Source: Schistosoma mansoni
Lineage: Eukaryota > Platyhelminthes > Trematoda > Strigeidida > Schistosomatidae
Direction: 5' to 3'
Length of the DNA stretch: 64,000 bases
Assembly (NCBI RefSeq): GCF_000237925.1
Contig: NW_017386033.1
Span: forward strand, 868,001 to 932,000
Shown: positions 1 to 9,133 of the stretch, piece after piece
Layout of the letters: each line of letters starts with the position of its first letter
Position numbering within the stretch: position 1 is the stretch's first letter
Made by a program: the position numbers and the translations under genes
The notes under the pieces: generated by a model
The model's database searches: none
What the model saw: only the letters and a program-made list of their open reading frames with translations
Told to the model about the DNA's origin: nothing

Positions 1-1274
1 AGTATTTATTAAGTCAGATGTTTCTATGGTCAAATGTACATCCAGACAAATTTATATCGGTGAGTAATTTTGCGAATGAATTACTCATCGAAGAAATTAA
101 GCATTTTCTAATGATAACAACATTTCTGACGGTAAACTGTTTTCAAAGTACTACGTTTTTTTTAGATATCTTATTAAGGTAGAAATACACATGAAATGAA
201 GAAACGATTTCTTATTTCGTCAATAGCCAGAATATTATTACAAAAAGATAACGTATAGTTAACTGAAACGTGACTAGTATGTTTGGATACTAGCTAGCTC
301 TTAAATCAACGATGTACATTCTGTAATGTTTAGCATTTCTCAGCTTAATACAGCTTCATCTCAATATTGGTATTCACACTTATACTCAAACCTAGTCCAA
401 ATCTTTTCAAACATTAGCAAGTTATCCTTTACAGAGTAGTCAAGGCGCCACCAACTTGCTCAGCCAGTACAGTGTTTATTCATATGGGTTTATTTTATCC
501 TGTTACTGATTTTCAAGATTTACTTTTGACCACTCATTTTTGCAATATTTTTTAACCTGAATGGATTTAATTGATATAGCCGTTTAGCTGCTGAATGAAA
601 TTCAGTCTTAAGTATCAAGAATAGAATAACAGAAACTCTCAATAATAAAAGAAATCTAATGAATTCTGAAACTATTATGTAGTACATTTCTAGGTTATCG
701 TTGCAATACTCCGGAAAAAGCACTGTATCAGTTTTCTACGTCGTTAAACTATTCAATAAAATGTTATTTTCTTAAAGGAAGTAGTATATATATATATATT
801 CACAAAGTTGTATATATATATATATATATTCACAAAGTTGGATTACACGATTGTTAAGTAGTCATTTATGTACCTGTATGAGTTTTTGGGATAACTATAA
901 GTAGCCGAATTCGGTTTATCAACCAGTAATTCCAATTTTTACTCTATTAGTCACTCCAAAATTCGAAACAGAGAGAATTTCGTTGGCCTAATCGTAAGTA
1001 TATTGACTAGGCAATTCAAATTATACACGGAATATTGTATAAAGAAATTATTATTACATACAAATATCACAGTGTTCTTTGATACAAGTCGAATGTTTCA
1101 TACTTCAAGCATATGCATATTTAATGAATAATCATTCATTGATGGAAACTGAAGGATAAGATACATCTGTAGAGTTATTCTCATATTGAATGAAAATATT
1201 TAACTAAAAATGTTAAATGTTGAACCTTATATTTTGAGCCCTGAGTAATCAGTTGAATTAATTCAATGAATACT
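1..1274. other. Non-coding AT-rich stretch
   Basis: I see no supported gene here. Open frames are short, have no recognisable motifs and are compatible with chance. The only structured feature is the small AT tandem at 784-840. Confidence 0.6.
784..840. repeat. Tandem duplication with (TA)n tract
   Basis: Two consecutive units are seen, each a (TA)n run followed by the same 11-base sequence TTCACAAAGTT and a G. The units differ only in the number of TA steps. This is a small microsatellite-containing duplication that could be length-polymorphic. Confidence 0.9.
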
Positions 1275-1784
1275 TTACTCTCCCGTAAAATCTGTAGTCG
1301 TTGTAGTTCTTCTCGGCCCTTCAGTCGTTTCTTCTGTTGATTCGATATCCGGCTCATCACGTGGTCTATAATATCGATCATTATATTCTCCACCTTCCTC
1401 TTCTTCTTCATTATCACCTTTATACTTTTCATTGTATTTACGATGTTTCAGTTCTTTTAATTTACGCATTGATTGTTCTGCTAAATTAACATGACCATAA
1501 TTGTGCTCTTCACCATCATCATAATCATTACTATGATATGAATCATACTCTTGATCATCATGGTTATCATGATTACCATAATTATCTGGTATAAATCCAT
1601 TTCCATAATCCATATCATATTTATGCCCATGAATTGTTTTCAATGGAAAGTTAATAGCCTCATATGAATCTTTTTTAGATTGATCCATAAATCCATTATA
1701 ACGATAATTAGAATGTGTATAAATTGAATTCATTGAAGTAATATATATTATTATTCCTATTATATAATAATTGTTAAACAGCAT
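1275..1784 (-). CDS. Small secreted Tyr/Asp/His-rich protein
   Basis: This is an intronless 169-codon frame. The N-terminus (about residues 1-24) is a hydrophobic signal peptide rich in Ile and Tyr. The mature part is very rich in Tyr, Asp, Asn, His and Gly (HGHKYDMDYGNG, YGNHDNHDDQEYDSYHSNDYDDG), then a short basic stretch, an acidic EEEEE run, and a Thr-rich tail with five Thr in a row. No catalytic domain is visible. A TATA-like element lies about 50 bp upstream of the ATG. Intronless genes for secreted Tyr-rich proteins with a close TATA box are typical of trematode eggshell precursors, so an eggshell or secreted-matrix role is possible, but that is inference from composition alone. It could also be a tegument or gland product. 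I am fairly sure it is a gene and unsure of its role. Confidence 0.55.
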   Translation of the reverse strand: MLFNNYYIIGIIIYITSMNSIYTHSNYRYNGFMDQSKKDSYEAINFPLKTIHGHKYDMDYGNGFIPDNYGNHDNHDDQEYDSYHSNDYDDGEEHNYGHVNLAEQSMRKLKELKHRKYNEKYKGDNEEEEEGGEYNDRYYRPRDEPDIESTEETTEGPRRTTTTTDFTGE

Positions 1785-1832
1785 AGTTTATTGTAAATGA
1801 TAAAATGAGAGTGCTTCGAGATTAAATACGAA

Positions 1833-1840
1833 TATATATA
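1833..1840 (-). promoter_or_regulatory. Putative TATA box of the Tyr-rich gene
   Basis: The run TATATATA lies about 49 bp upstream of the ATG at 1784 on the minus strand. With transcription starting about 30 bp downstream, the 5' UTR would be only about 20 nt. AT-rich background makes chance occurrence plausible. Confidence 0.35.
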
Positions 1841-2469
1841 GGTTTATTCACTGATATGAACATGTATACTGAATAACTTATTATTATTATTATTAAGGTT
1901 GCGTATAAAATGTGGAGTGCAGGCTTTGAATAGATTAATGAATTAATTATGTTTGATACCCCATTTGTTGTTATTCCGCACTTATTAAAACATTGATGTA
2001 TACAAATTATATTTTGAAATGAACTATTATCTTTATATTAAGAAAATATTGAAATTAAAAACTTTTATTGGATTGATACTATTGGGGAATCTAATTTTTC
2101 TAGGCTTGTTTTGAGTAAATCACCTATTGCTATTATTCTTATTAGTAGCAGTAGTATTGTGGTGTGGTCTACTCATATCCATATAAGTAGTATATGGTGT
2201 TGGTCAGACATAGAATGTATTTGGCAGAAAACCGATGAGGAAAGAACTGAAATGAAGCGCAATCGGTAGGAAAATGCACAATGAAATTAGAGAAGATGAA
2301 CTGATATTTACAGAAGAAACGGTGAAGATTGAGACAATTGGTTGTTATTTTGCAAACTAACTGTTTGTTGTGTGGTTATCAGAATTTACTGAGATAGACT
2401 GTAATTTTTGCTCAAATACATTCGATTATCCCCAGTCGTGTTCTGTTCACTGCAGCATTAGTATTATTA
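1841..2469. other. Unassigned AT-rich sequence
   Basis: I recognised no coding frame, repeat or RNA. It has a short (ATT)n run near 1880 and ends at the left arm of the inverted repeat. Confidence 0.5.
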
Positions 2470-3083
2470 TAGACAATCGAACACCAACCATCGGTGTAAA
2501 CTTGGTAAGCATTTATATTGTCTTTCAGCCATAATCGCATTGAGAAATTCCACAGTGAATTTATTAATCGCTTAATGTGAAGCAGCTAAAGTGGAAATCT
2601 ACAGTTTAATTTATTGGTCAGTAAGACAGAAAGTTTCTTCCTCCGGATTCTGATTCATTCTACTCCTTAGTGAAAACAATCGTATTGAGCAATCTATTAT
2701 TTTACTGAATCTATTAGCGCTAATCATCTAGTCACTTGCAATCTAAATTTAGATTGCATTAAAATTTATACATATAGTGATATTTTTTAATTAATTACCC
2801 TCATTCACTGTCACAAGTCTCATTTTCCTGATCTCCCGTTCAGTGAGTTACAAAGTTCTGGTGGAAGAGGGATAGGTAGTAGTCATATTTTTATCGAATA
2901 ATATATTATAAATTGAAACTTGTTCCTATTATCTTATCTTTTTCATTCGATTATATCGTCACTAAACATTTTACGAATTCTAGACAGAACTATTCTGTGA
3001 GATGGTAGATTGGAAGAATCTTTTTCAAGTTCAGTAAGTCATAAATGTGGTATAAATAAATCATGTTTTAGGAAAGCAAAGAC
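2470..3083 (+). repeat. Left arm of perfect 614-bp inverted repeat
   Basis: This arm is the reverse complement of 3675-4288. I compared the arms by eye along their length and found no mismatch. The match stops abruptly at both ends (outside 2470/4288 and inside 3083/3675), though a weak similarity continues about 10 bp into the loop. It contains no recognised transposase, reverse transcriptase or gene. It may be a fold-back element, a recent inverted duplication or an assembly palindrome. Confidence 0.9.
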
Positions 3084-3674
3084 TTCGAACGTCTTTAATT
3101 CTCAAGATATGGTTATAATCTGTCAGGAAATATTAAAGATAATCTAATAAATATGAGGTATTGCTAATATACTAACAAACGTAACGCGGTTAAGCAAGAA
3201 GACAGTAAATAATTAAGTATAAGAAAATAAATTTAAGGTAAGTTTATTTTCTTCATCAGACAGTAAGAAATCTTACGTAAAAATGTTAAAAATTTATTCC
3301 ATATGCAAATTTCGTATATAAGAAGGTATAAGACATTCTCGTATGAATAAATTCTATGGTTCGCAAATTAATTATAGATCATCATTGTGACAGTTATAGT
3401 CACCTATTGATTGACGATAAATGATGAGTTTTACTCAAATTCCATTATTTACGGACATCCTAATGACTTCAAACTCCACAGTGATCCAGATCAGAAAGAT
3501 ATTGTTGTGAAATTACTTAATATCGGGTGACAAACTGATGAGCATAGTGCACATAAAAAGGAGGTTGACCTTGATTTCACTATATCAATTGTAATTTTAT
3601 CCGCTAAGATGAAAAGAGATTGATTCCTATCTATGAAACAGCTGTCATGTTTTCCACCTACCCAGACTTTTGAG
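3084..3674. other. 591-bp spacer of the inverted repeat
   Basis: This is the loop between the two perfect arms. It holds no recognised gene. The minus-strand frame 3491-3748 runs out of it into the right arm and looks like chance. Confidence 0.6.
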
Positions 3675-4288
3675 GTCTTTGCTTTCCTAAAACATGATTT
3701 ATTTATACCACATTTATGACTTACTGAACTTGAAAAAGATTCTTCCAATCTACCATCTCACAGAATAGTTCTGTCTAGAATTCGTAAAATGTTTAGTGAC
3801 GATATAATCGAATGAAAAAGATAAGATAATAGGAACAAGTTTCAATTTATAATATATTATTCGATAAAAATATGACTACTACCTATCCCTCTTCCACCAG
3901 AACTTTGTAACTCACTGAACGGGAGATCAGGAAAATGAGACTTGTGACAGTGAATGAGGGTAATTAATTAAAAAATATCACTATATGTATAAATTTTAAT
4001 GCAATCTAAATTTAGATTGCAAGTGACTAGATGATTAGCGCTAATAGATTCAGTAAAATAATAGATTGCTCAATACGATTGTTTTCACTAAGGAGTAGAA
4101 TGAATCAGAATCCGGAGGAAGAAACTTTCTGTCTTACTGACCAATAAATTAAACTGTAGATTTCCACTTTAGCTGCTTCACATTAAGCGATTAATAAATT
4201 CACTGTGGAATTTCTCAATGCGATTATGGCTGAAAGACAATATAAATGCTTACCAAGTTTACACCGATGGTTGGTGTTCGATTGTCTA
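3675..4288 (-). repeat. Right arm of perfect 614-bp inverted repeat
   Basis: Mirror of 2470-3083. The palindrome axis is near 3379. Outside flanks (after 4288 and before 2470) are unrelated, so the repeat has sharp borders. Confidence 0.9.
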
Positions 4289-4669
4289 AACTACAAAATT
4301 CAGACGACAATCAGTTCATAACTGTAATTTAGTTATTGAAGAGCATAGGATTTCTAGTGATCATGTAATACATGTTAAAATAATCATTATTTCCAATGTT
4401 AACCAATTAATCTTCTTTAACCGTGGTTCATGTGCAGACAACAATGAATGAATGAATGGAAAAAGGTATAAACAAGGATAAAAGCTGCATTAAAAAAAGA
4501 AAATCTCGTCATACATTCGGAGAATTAAATCAGTATGCGCAAAGTATTCCGATAAATTTCAAGTATCAAGCCGCAGTTCTGATGAAAGGATTTCGTGACG
4601 ATTAAACAAATCTGAAGGTGTTATTTGTTACAGATTGACGCCAATCGATGTACCATTAAAAGACAGGAA

Positions 4670-4735
4670 CTTTAAATAGCTGTCTCACCTTAGTACTGGA
4701 CTACTCTGTGGCATGCACTAAAAATCCTGGTTGCG
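4670..4735 (-). mobile_element. Decayed hammerhead-SINE fragment
   Basis: The reverse complement matches the central part of the dispersed repeat also seen at 12805-12926 and 17060-17200: a GTGCATGC stretch, then a GAGTAGTCC...AGTACTA segment, then GAGACAGCT. In better-kept copies this part reads CTGAGGAG...CGAAAC, a hammerhead-like core. It is heavily mutated here. Confidence 0.45.
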
Positions 4736-4762
4736 ATTACTAGCCTAATTTTCCGTGCCAAT

Positions 4763-4815
4763 TCCTGAGGAGACCAGTACCAGGAATAACAGCTGTTCAG
4801 TGGCCCTAGTTTCTA
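4763..4815 (+). mobile_element. Decayed hammerhead-SINE fragment, opposite orientation
   Basis: CCTGAGGAGACCAGTACC followed by AGGAATAACAGCTGTTCAGTGG keeps the CTGAGGAG half of the hammerhead-like core. The other half (GAAAC) has become ATAAC. It lies 27 bp from the minus-strand fragment 4670-4735, so the two face each other. Confidence 0.5.
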
Positions 4816-5073
4816 CTTGTACCTCAAATGATATCAATCGGTGACGAATAAAATACAAGTAAATCAACCGTCAAGTCTCCCAGCAAAACTACCAGACAGT
4901 TAAGCTTAATTCATTTACTATCATCAATTTAAAATCAACTTTGACGTTAATCGAGTTGCGTAAAATGTTAGCTAAATACTACGTAATACATATCTTTTTG
5001 TCATACTTAGTGTTCTGATTTTTGTTGACCTCAAAATGTACTTATTAACTGTGTCATATGAAGAACAAATTCA

Positions 5074-5080
5074 TATAAAT
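5074..5080 (+). promoter_or_regulatory. Putative TATA box
   Basis: TATAAAT lies about 70 bp upstream of the ATG at 5146, a spacing that allows a roughly 40-nt 5' UTR. It is the only strong TATA-like motif close to this gene. Confidence 0.4.
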
Positions 5081-5145
5081 GCGTATATTTGGTTAAGTTA
5101 GCCAAATGCTTAGAAAATTTTGGTTTATTCCTCTTAATTCTCATT

Positions 5146-5805
5146 ATGATGGAAGAAAGGATTAATAATCTTCCTTTACTACTACTATTCAGTTATATAA
5201 TATTCAATTTAATAACATTAGGAAATATGCAGTCACTTTTCAGTCATCAACTCATGCAAACGATTGAGACTGCTCAGAAAGAAGCACGGAATGCAACACA
5301 CACACAAGAAAGAGAAGAAGGTGTGTCCAAGAGTAGGGAAAGTGATTTGAGCTTGATGCAAACCAGTGGAAAGTATTATAACAAGAGACTATCAAACAAG
5401 GCAACTGGCAAACGCTATGAAGGTCTCTTCTTCTCTCGTGGTTATTCAATTTATGGTGATATTGATTCAGAAACAACTACATTTCAATATGGTGGCAAAA
5501 TCACAAAATATGGTAAACGTAGACGAAAGTATTCCGACAGAGATACAATTGGAAGTTCGGATAGATATGCTAGTTCATATATTAAAGATGACTTTAGGAT
5601 TAGAGCTAAAACAAAGAAAAAATATCAAAGAGATTATGATGGAATGTCTGATATGACTGGGAGGGGAAGGCAAATCACTAGTATTTGGGGCACTCATGGA
5701 AATCGTGGGATATCGAAAACCAAAGGAGAATCTAAAACATCAGAATCGCAAAACAGAACTGAATTAGATATTTTTAGTAATGACGAAAATGGAAGAAGGA
5801 TGTGA
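5146..5805 (+). CDS. Small secreted Tyr/Lys-rich basic protein
   Basis: I start this gene at the ATG at 5146 (219 residues), because the frame upstream to 5089 has no ATG and the chosen start gives a proper signal peptide: a charged MMEER start, then a hydrophobic run LPLLLLFSYIIFNLITLG. The mature protein is basic and rich in Tyr, Lys, Arg, Gly and Ser, with patches such as KYYNKR, RGYSIYGD, QYGGKITKYGKRRRKY and KKKYQRDYDG. No enzyme domain is visible. It is intronless with a TATA box. Tyr/Lys-rich secreted proteins of this kind include trematode eggshell (p48-like) precursors, which are cross-linked through tyrosine; that assignment is inferred from composition, not from a matched domain. 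The gene at 1275-1784 has the same general design, although the two do not align obviously. Confidence 0.55.
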   Translation: MMEERINNLPLLLLFSYIIFNLITLGNMQSLFSHQLMQTIETAQKEARNATHTQEREEGVSKSRESDLSLMQTSGKYYNKRLSNKATGKRYEGLFFSRGYSIYGDIDSETTTFQYGGKITKYGKRRRKYSDRDTIGSSDRYASSYIKDDFRIRAKTKKKYQRDYDGMSDMTGRGRQITSIWGTHGNRGISKTKGESKTSESQNRTELDIFSNDENGRRM

Positions 5806-7489
5806 AGTTACAAATGCAGTAAATCATCAAATGTGATGTGCTTTATTCCACATAGAATCAAATTTATTTAATTACAAAATAATGTCAAAGATATACATAT
5901 ATATATCAGAAAATCTTTCAAGTAATATTATTATTTCTTCCAAAAAGCAAAATGAATTTTACATCTGTTACGCTATTTTCTTACCATATATAGCCGTTTG
6001 CGTCTAGCTAAAAGGTACTTTGTATACTGGGGGAGCATGCAGAGTAGCGTGAGTGAGAAGAGTTGGTAAAGAGACGGACAAAAGAAAAAGTGAGTCAACG
6101 ACCTAGCAAGCGCACAAAATCCACTTACAGTTAACAAGAAAAACAATAGACAAAAATCAACAATGAAATAAGTGGGCAATATTATTTTCAATTAGATTGT
6201 CATCAGGTTTTACTGAAGAATATAGACGGCATAGTGTGAAAAGTGACAAACGAATACGGAATGTGGAAACACTGCTAAAATCGTTTATTAAGTCGTATCG
6301 GACCAACGAAGAAACAGGAGTGTCAGGAATTTCTTCTGAACTGAAACTAGGTCTATAGGTTCGGATACTCATAGCTTCTGCTATATGCAGGAGAAGGGAT
6401 CGAACTCCACTGGAAAATGACTAAAGTTTATGATAGATTACTGGTAATGATTTCTTTTTCTTTATCGAATTCTCACTGAATATGTGGATATTCATAGATA
6501 TTAGAGGAAAGATTGATGACCATCTCAGTAAGAGCAATATTGTTCGGTTATGCGTTGTTCTAAGAACAAAAGGAATATAACGTAAGATATTTCAGCAACT
6601 ACATTTACTTCATCTCACCTCAGATTCAATATTTCAACTGTGAAATCGAGGTAAGTCTAGGACAACGTTAGAAAGACCTGGAAATTTTAAAGTCACTTTT
6701 GTCATTGTTCTTTTTACCAGTTCTGTCTTCAACTAACTCGACTTTAATGCAGTGGACAACATACATGGTCAGTTGATCGATAGTTTACTATGGGTAAAGC
6801 TAACTGACTTGGGTGTTATGTACAATCTACACTTTAAAAGTGTGTATCTAACACACCTAACACTATCATTTCCATTATGTAATGACAAGTGATATCTTAT
6901 AATATTAGTTCTAGACAATTCGATAAATAACAAAAGTATTTCTACTATACTTATGACACGATGATACAAATTATTGTGAGTACTATTCTGATGAATTAAC
7001 TTTAGGGCGTGAATCATCACAAATTTTACATTCGGTTGATCTTCTGCTTAATTTCCATAAAACATCGAAATCTTAGTTTCATGTGCTGGATATTCACGGA
7101 TGATTCACGTTTCCCACAAATAAAAAAACTGTGAGTATGAAATTCAGGAACAACTGGTGCATTTATAATACGTACACTAAATTTAGTTTGATCACTTAAA
7201 GGTTTAAGCATTGACGATTCACTTTACCAGCACAGATTTGATTAAACACAGATAACTTCTCGAAATTGTGACGAACACTGAGAGATCACATTAACAGACG
7301 GAAATGTTTCGCATGAACATCCAAAAAAGTTAATCAAGAGTGAAATCAGTTAAAATGTAGGTATACTGTTTATACTCTGGATAAATAAAATTCTTATGTT
7401 AGAAGAATGGAGAAGAAATTAACGACCACGTCAACTCATGTATTTCTTGTTGTCAAATTAAATAACAAAGTCAACAGTATTAAAGGCAA
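5806..7489. other. Unassigned non-coding sequence
   Basis: No supported gene. Minus-strand frames of 60-83 codons at 5973-6372 and 6769-7211 have no recognisable domain and no splice context. Base composition is slightly less AT-rich around 6000-6350, which may reflect an old repeat that I cannot name. Confidence 0.45.
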
Positions 7490-7690
7490 AGATGGACGAT
7501 GATCAGCAAGTACATCCAGATGACGCGTCCAAAATAGGATCAAACGTGAGTCCTGGATATCACTGATAGCCACCATCCATCTCTACTTATAATGCGCATG
7601 ACTTAATGGCACGATCGAGGCAATCCATACAGGATGTACATATGCCGAAAAGAGAATGATCAATTGCAGTCCTAAACATCAATGGAAAGA
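7490..7690 (+). mobile_element. Sm-alpha-type SINE relic with hammerhead core
   Basis: The sequence from about 7508 follows the Schistosoma Sm-alpha satellite/SINE closely: GTACATCCAG, a mutated CTGATGAG (ATGACGCG), stem II TCC...AAATAGGA, AAAC, then GTCCTGGAT, CACTG and GCCACCATCC. Sm-alpha repeats are known to carry active hammerhead ribozymes. Here the two conserved core boxes are mutated (CTGATGA to AGATGAC, GAAAC to TCAAAC), so cleavage is unlikely. The limits of the element are approximate. Confidence 0.7.
7510..7548 (+). ncRNA. Degenerate hammerhead ribozyme core
   Basis: It lies inside the Sm-alpha relic. Order seen: ACATCCAG (stem I side), ATGACGCG (was CTGATGAG), TCC-loop-GGA (stem II), TCAAAC (was CGAAAC). 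Stem II complementarity is partly kept while catalytic-core bases are changed, so it is read as an inactive copy. Confidence 0.55.
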
Positions 7691-8270
7691 TAAATGAATT
7701 AAAGTCAATAGAGTAGTGAACGAAGACTTGCTGGATGAAAGCTATTTATTATTTTACGCGAAATTACACAGTTGTCCCTTACTGACTTCATGATTCTTCC
7801 AATTATGTCGTTATTCTAGTTGCTCTCTGTTTCCATTCCTATTCTTTTCAACTCAGTCTTATGCTGGCAGGCATCCCACATCCGATTGCTGCTACATACT
7901 TCTTATATCTGTTAGGATAAGTAGCATACATCAAAATAGTAGTTATGAAATCTGGAAGTATACATCGAAGATGAAGAAGGAACATATACCATAACAACTG
8001 GTAAATGTTGACAATCAATAGTTAGTCATTATGTGCATTAAATAATAAAGTTTCGGCTTACAGATTAAATTACTAAACATCCAGCCATTGTTACGATTTC
8101 AAACTGTGATGTATAAATTTCAGTTTGAATAGTTGTAAATTATTACTGAGCTTTACATAAGAATTCGGTAGTATTCCAACTGAAATCAATCCTTGACGAA
8201 TACAATCTACAACTTGGAAACCAACTTCTACAAAACTAATTCAACGAAGTAATAGATCAGTATGGGGATA
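7691..8270. other. Unassigned non-coding sequence
   Basis: No gene, RNA or named repeat recognised between the two SINE relics. Confidence 0.45.
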
Positions 8271-8345
8271 CAGACTCAGTGGTCTTGATCTTAAGTGTCC
8301 TCACGGAGACTGAGGATTCCAGATTCGATTCCCACAATGGATTAC
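8271..8345 (+). mobile_element. tRNA-derived SINE head
   Basis: ACTCAGTGGTCTTGATCTTAAG resembles a pol III A box in a tRNA-like setting. AGATTCGATTCCC, about 40 bp further on, is a near-perfect B box (GGTTCGANTCC type). The spacing suits a tRNA-derived SINE head, but no complete tRNA cloverleaf is kept, so this is not a tRNA gene. The body downstream has diverged. Confidence 0.6.
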
Positions 8346-8689
8346 AAATCAGTATTACCAGGATAGGTCAAGAGTAAGAACAAATTGTTTTTGAACATAC
8401 AAAGGATGTTTTAGTTTTCGTATAGCTAATGCTTCAGTGTACTAAACTAGTAGATATAGAACATCAGTTTCATTTAAATGGAACAAAGCAGTGTAGCGTA
8501 TTACTTCTTAGCACTTCAAATCATTGTGAAGTAATGCAGATACTAATACGGCTAAATATGATAAAAGATCAGGTGTTGTTATTATGAATAAGTCGGATTA
8601 GAAATATAAAATGGAATCCATTGGCGGTGATGAAAGCAAATTTACGGCAGTGTGTTGACTCTGATGGAATACGGAAATTAGAAAGGTAA

Positions 8690-9133
8690 ATCAACTTGAG
8701 TCTCATGAAATTGCTTAACATTGGTGCTAGCAACAAAGAGAAATTCAATTTATGAAAACATATGGGTTCGATGTATCCTAATTTATATGGACTATCAAAA
8801 ATTTATAAGCTCAATACCCCGTTACGCCCAATTCTATCAATGTGTCGGTCACCTACACTTAATCTTTCAAAATAGTTGACAAAAGCATTAAACCCTATCC
8901 GAAATCAATTTCGTTAATGTTCTTTGAAAGACTTATTTGGGTTAATTAGTTACCTGATGGATATTAATATAAAAACCAAGACAATGTACTCCCTTGATGT
9001 GAACACTATCTACATATGTGCCTCTTATGGAGACTGTCAGTATTTTGTGTGACTATACCTTATTAAGTAACCGTCCATTGCGATTTTCTGTAAAAGCTCT
9101 TAAAGATTTATTATTATTATGTAATGGCAATGT
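8690..9133 (+). mobile_element. Penelope-like reverse transcriptase fragment
   Basis: Reading from about 8745 gives the diagnostic Penelope RT block: PNLYGLSKIYK (usual YGLPKIHK), NTPLRPILSM, SPTLNLSK, then LFGLISYLMDINIKT, MYSLDVNTIYI (motif A, SFDV-type) and ETVSILCDY...LKDLLLLCNGN. Reading needs one or two repairs (an in-frame stop after LNLSK). The frame runs straight up to the 5' end of the RTE element at 9134 and does not resume after 12340, so the element is truncated by, or beside, that insertion. It is a different Penelope lineage from the copy at 19140-24350. Confidence 0.7.

Noticed and set aside
3491-3748. 85-codon minus-strand frame across the loop and right arm
   Set aside because: It has no motif, and its 5' part lies in the inverted-repeat arm.
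8271-8345. tRNA gene
   Set aside because: A and B boxes are present but acceptor and anticodon stems do not pair; read as a SINE head.
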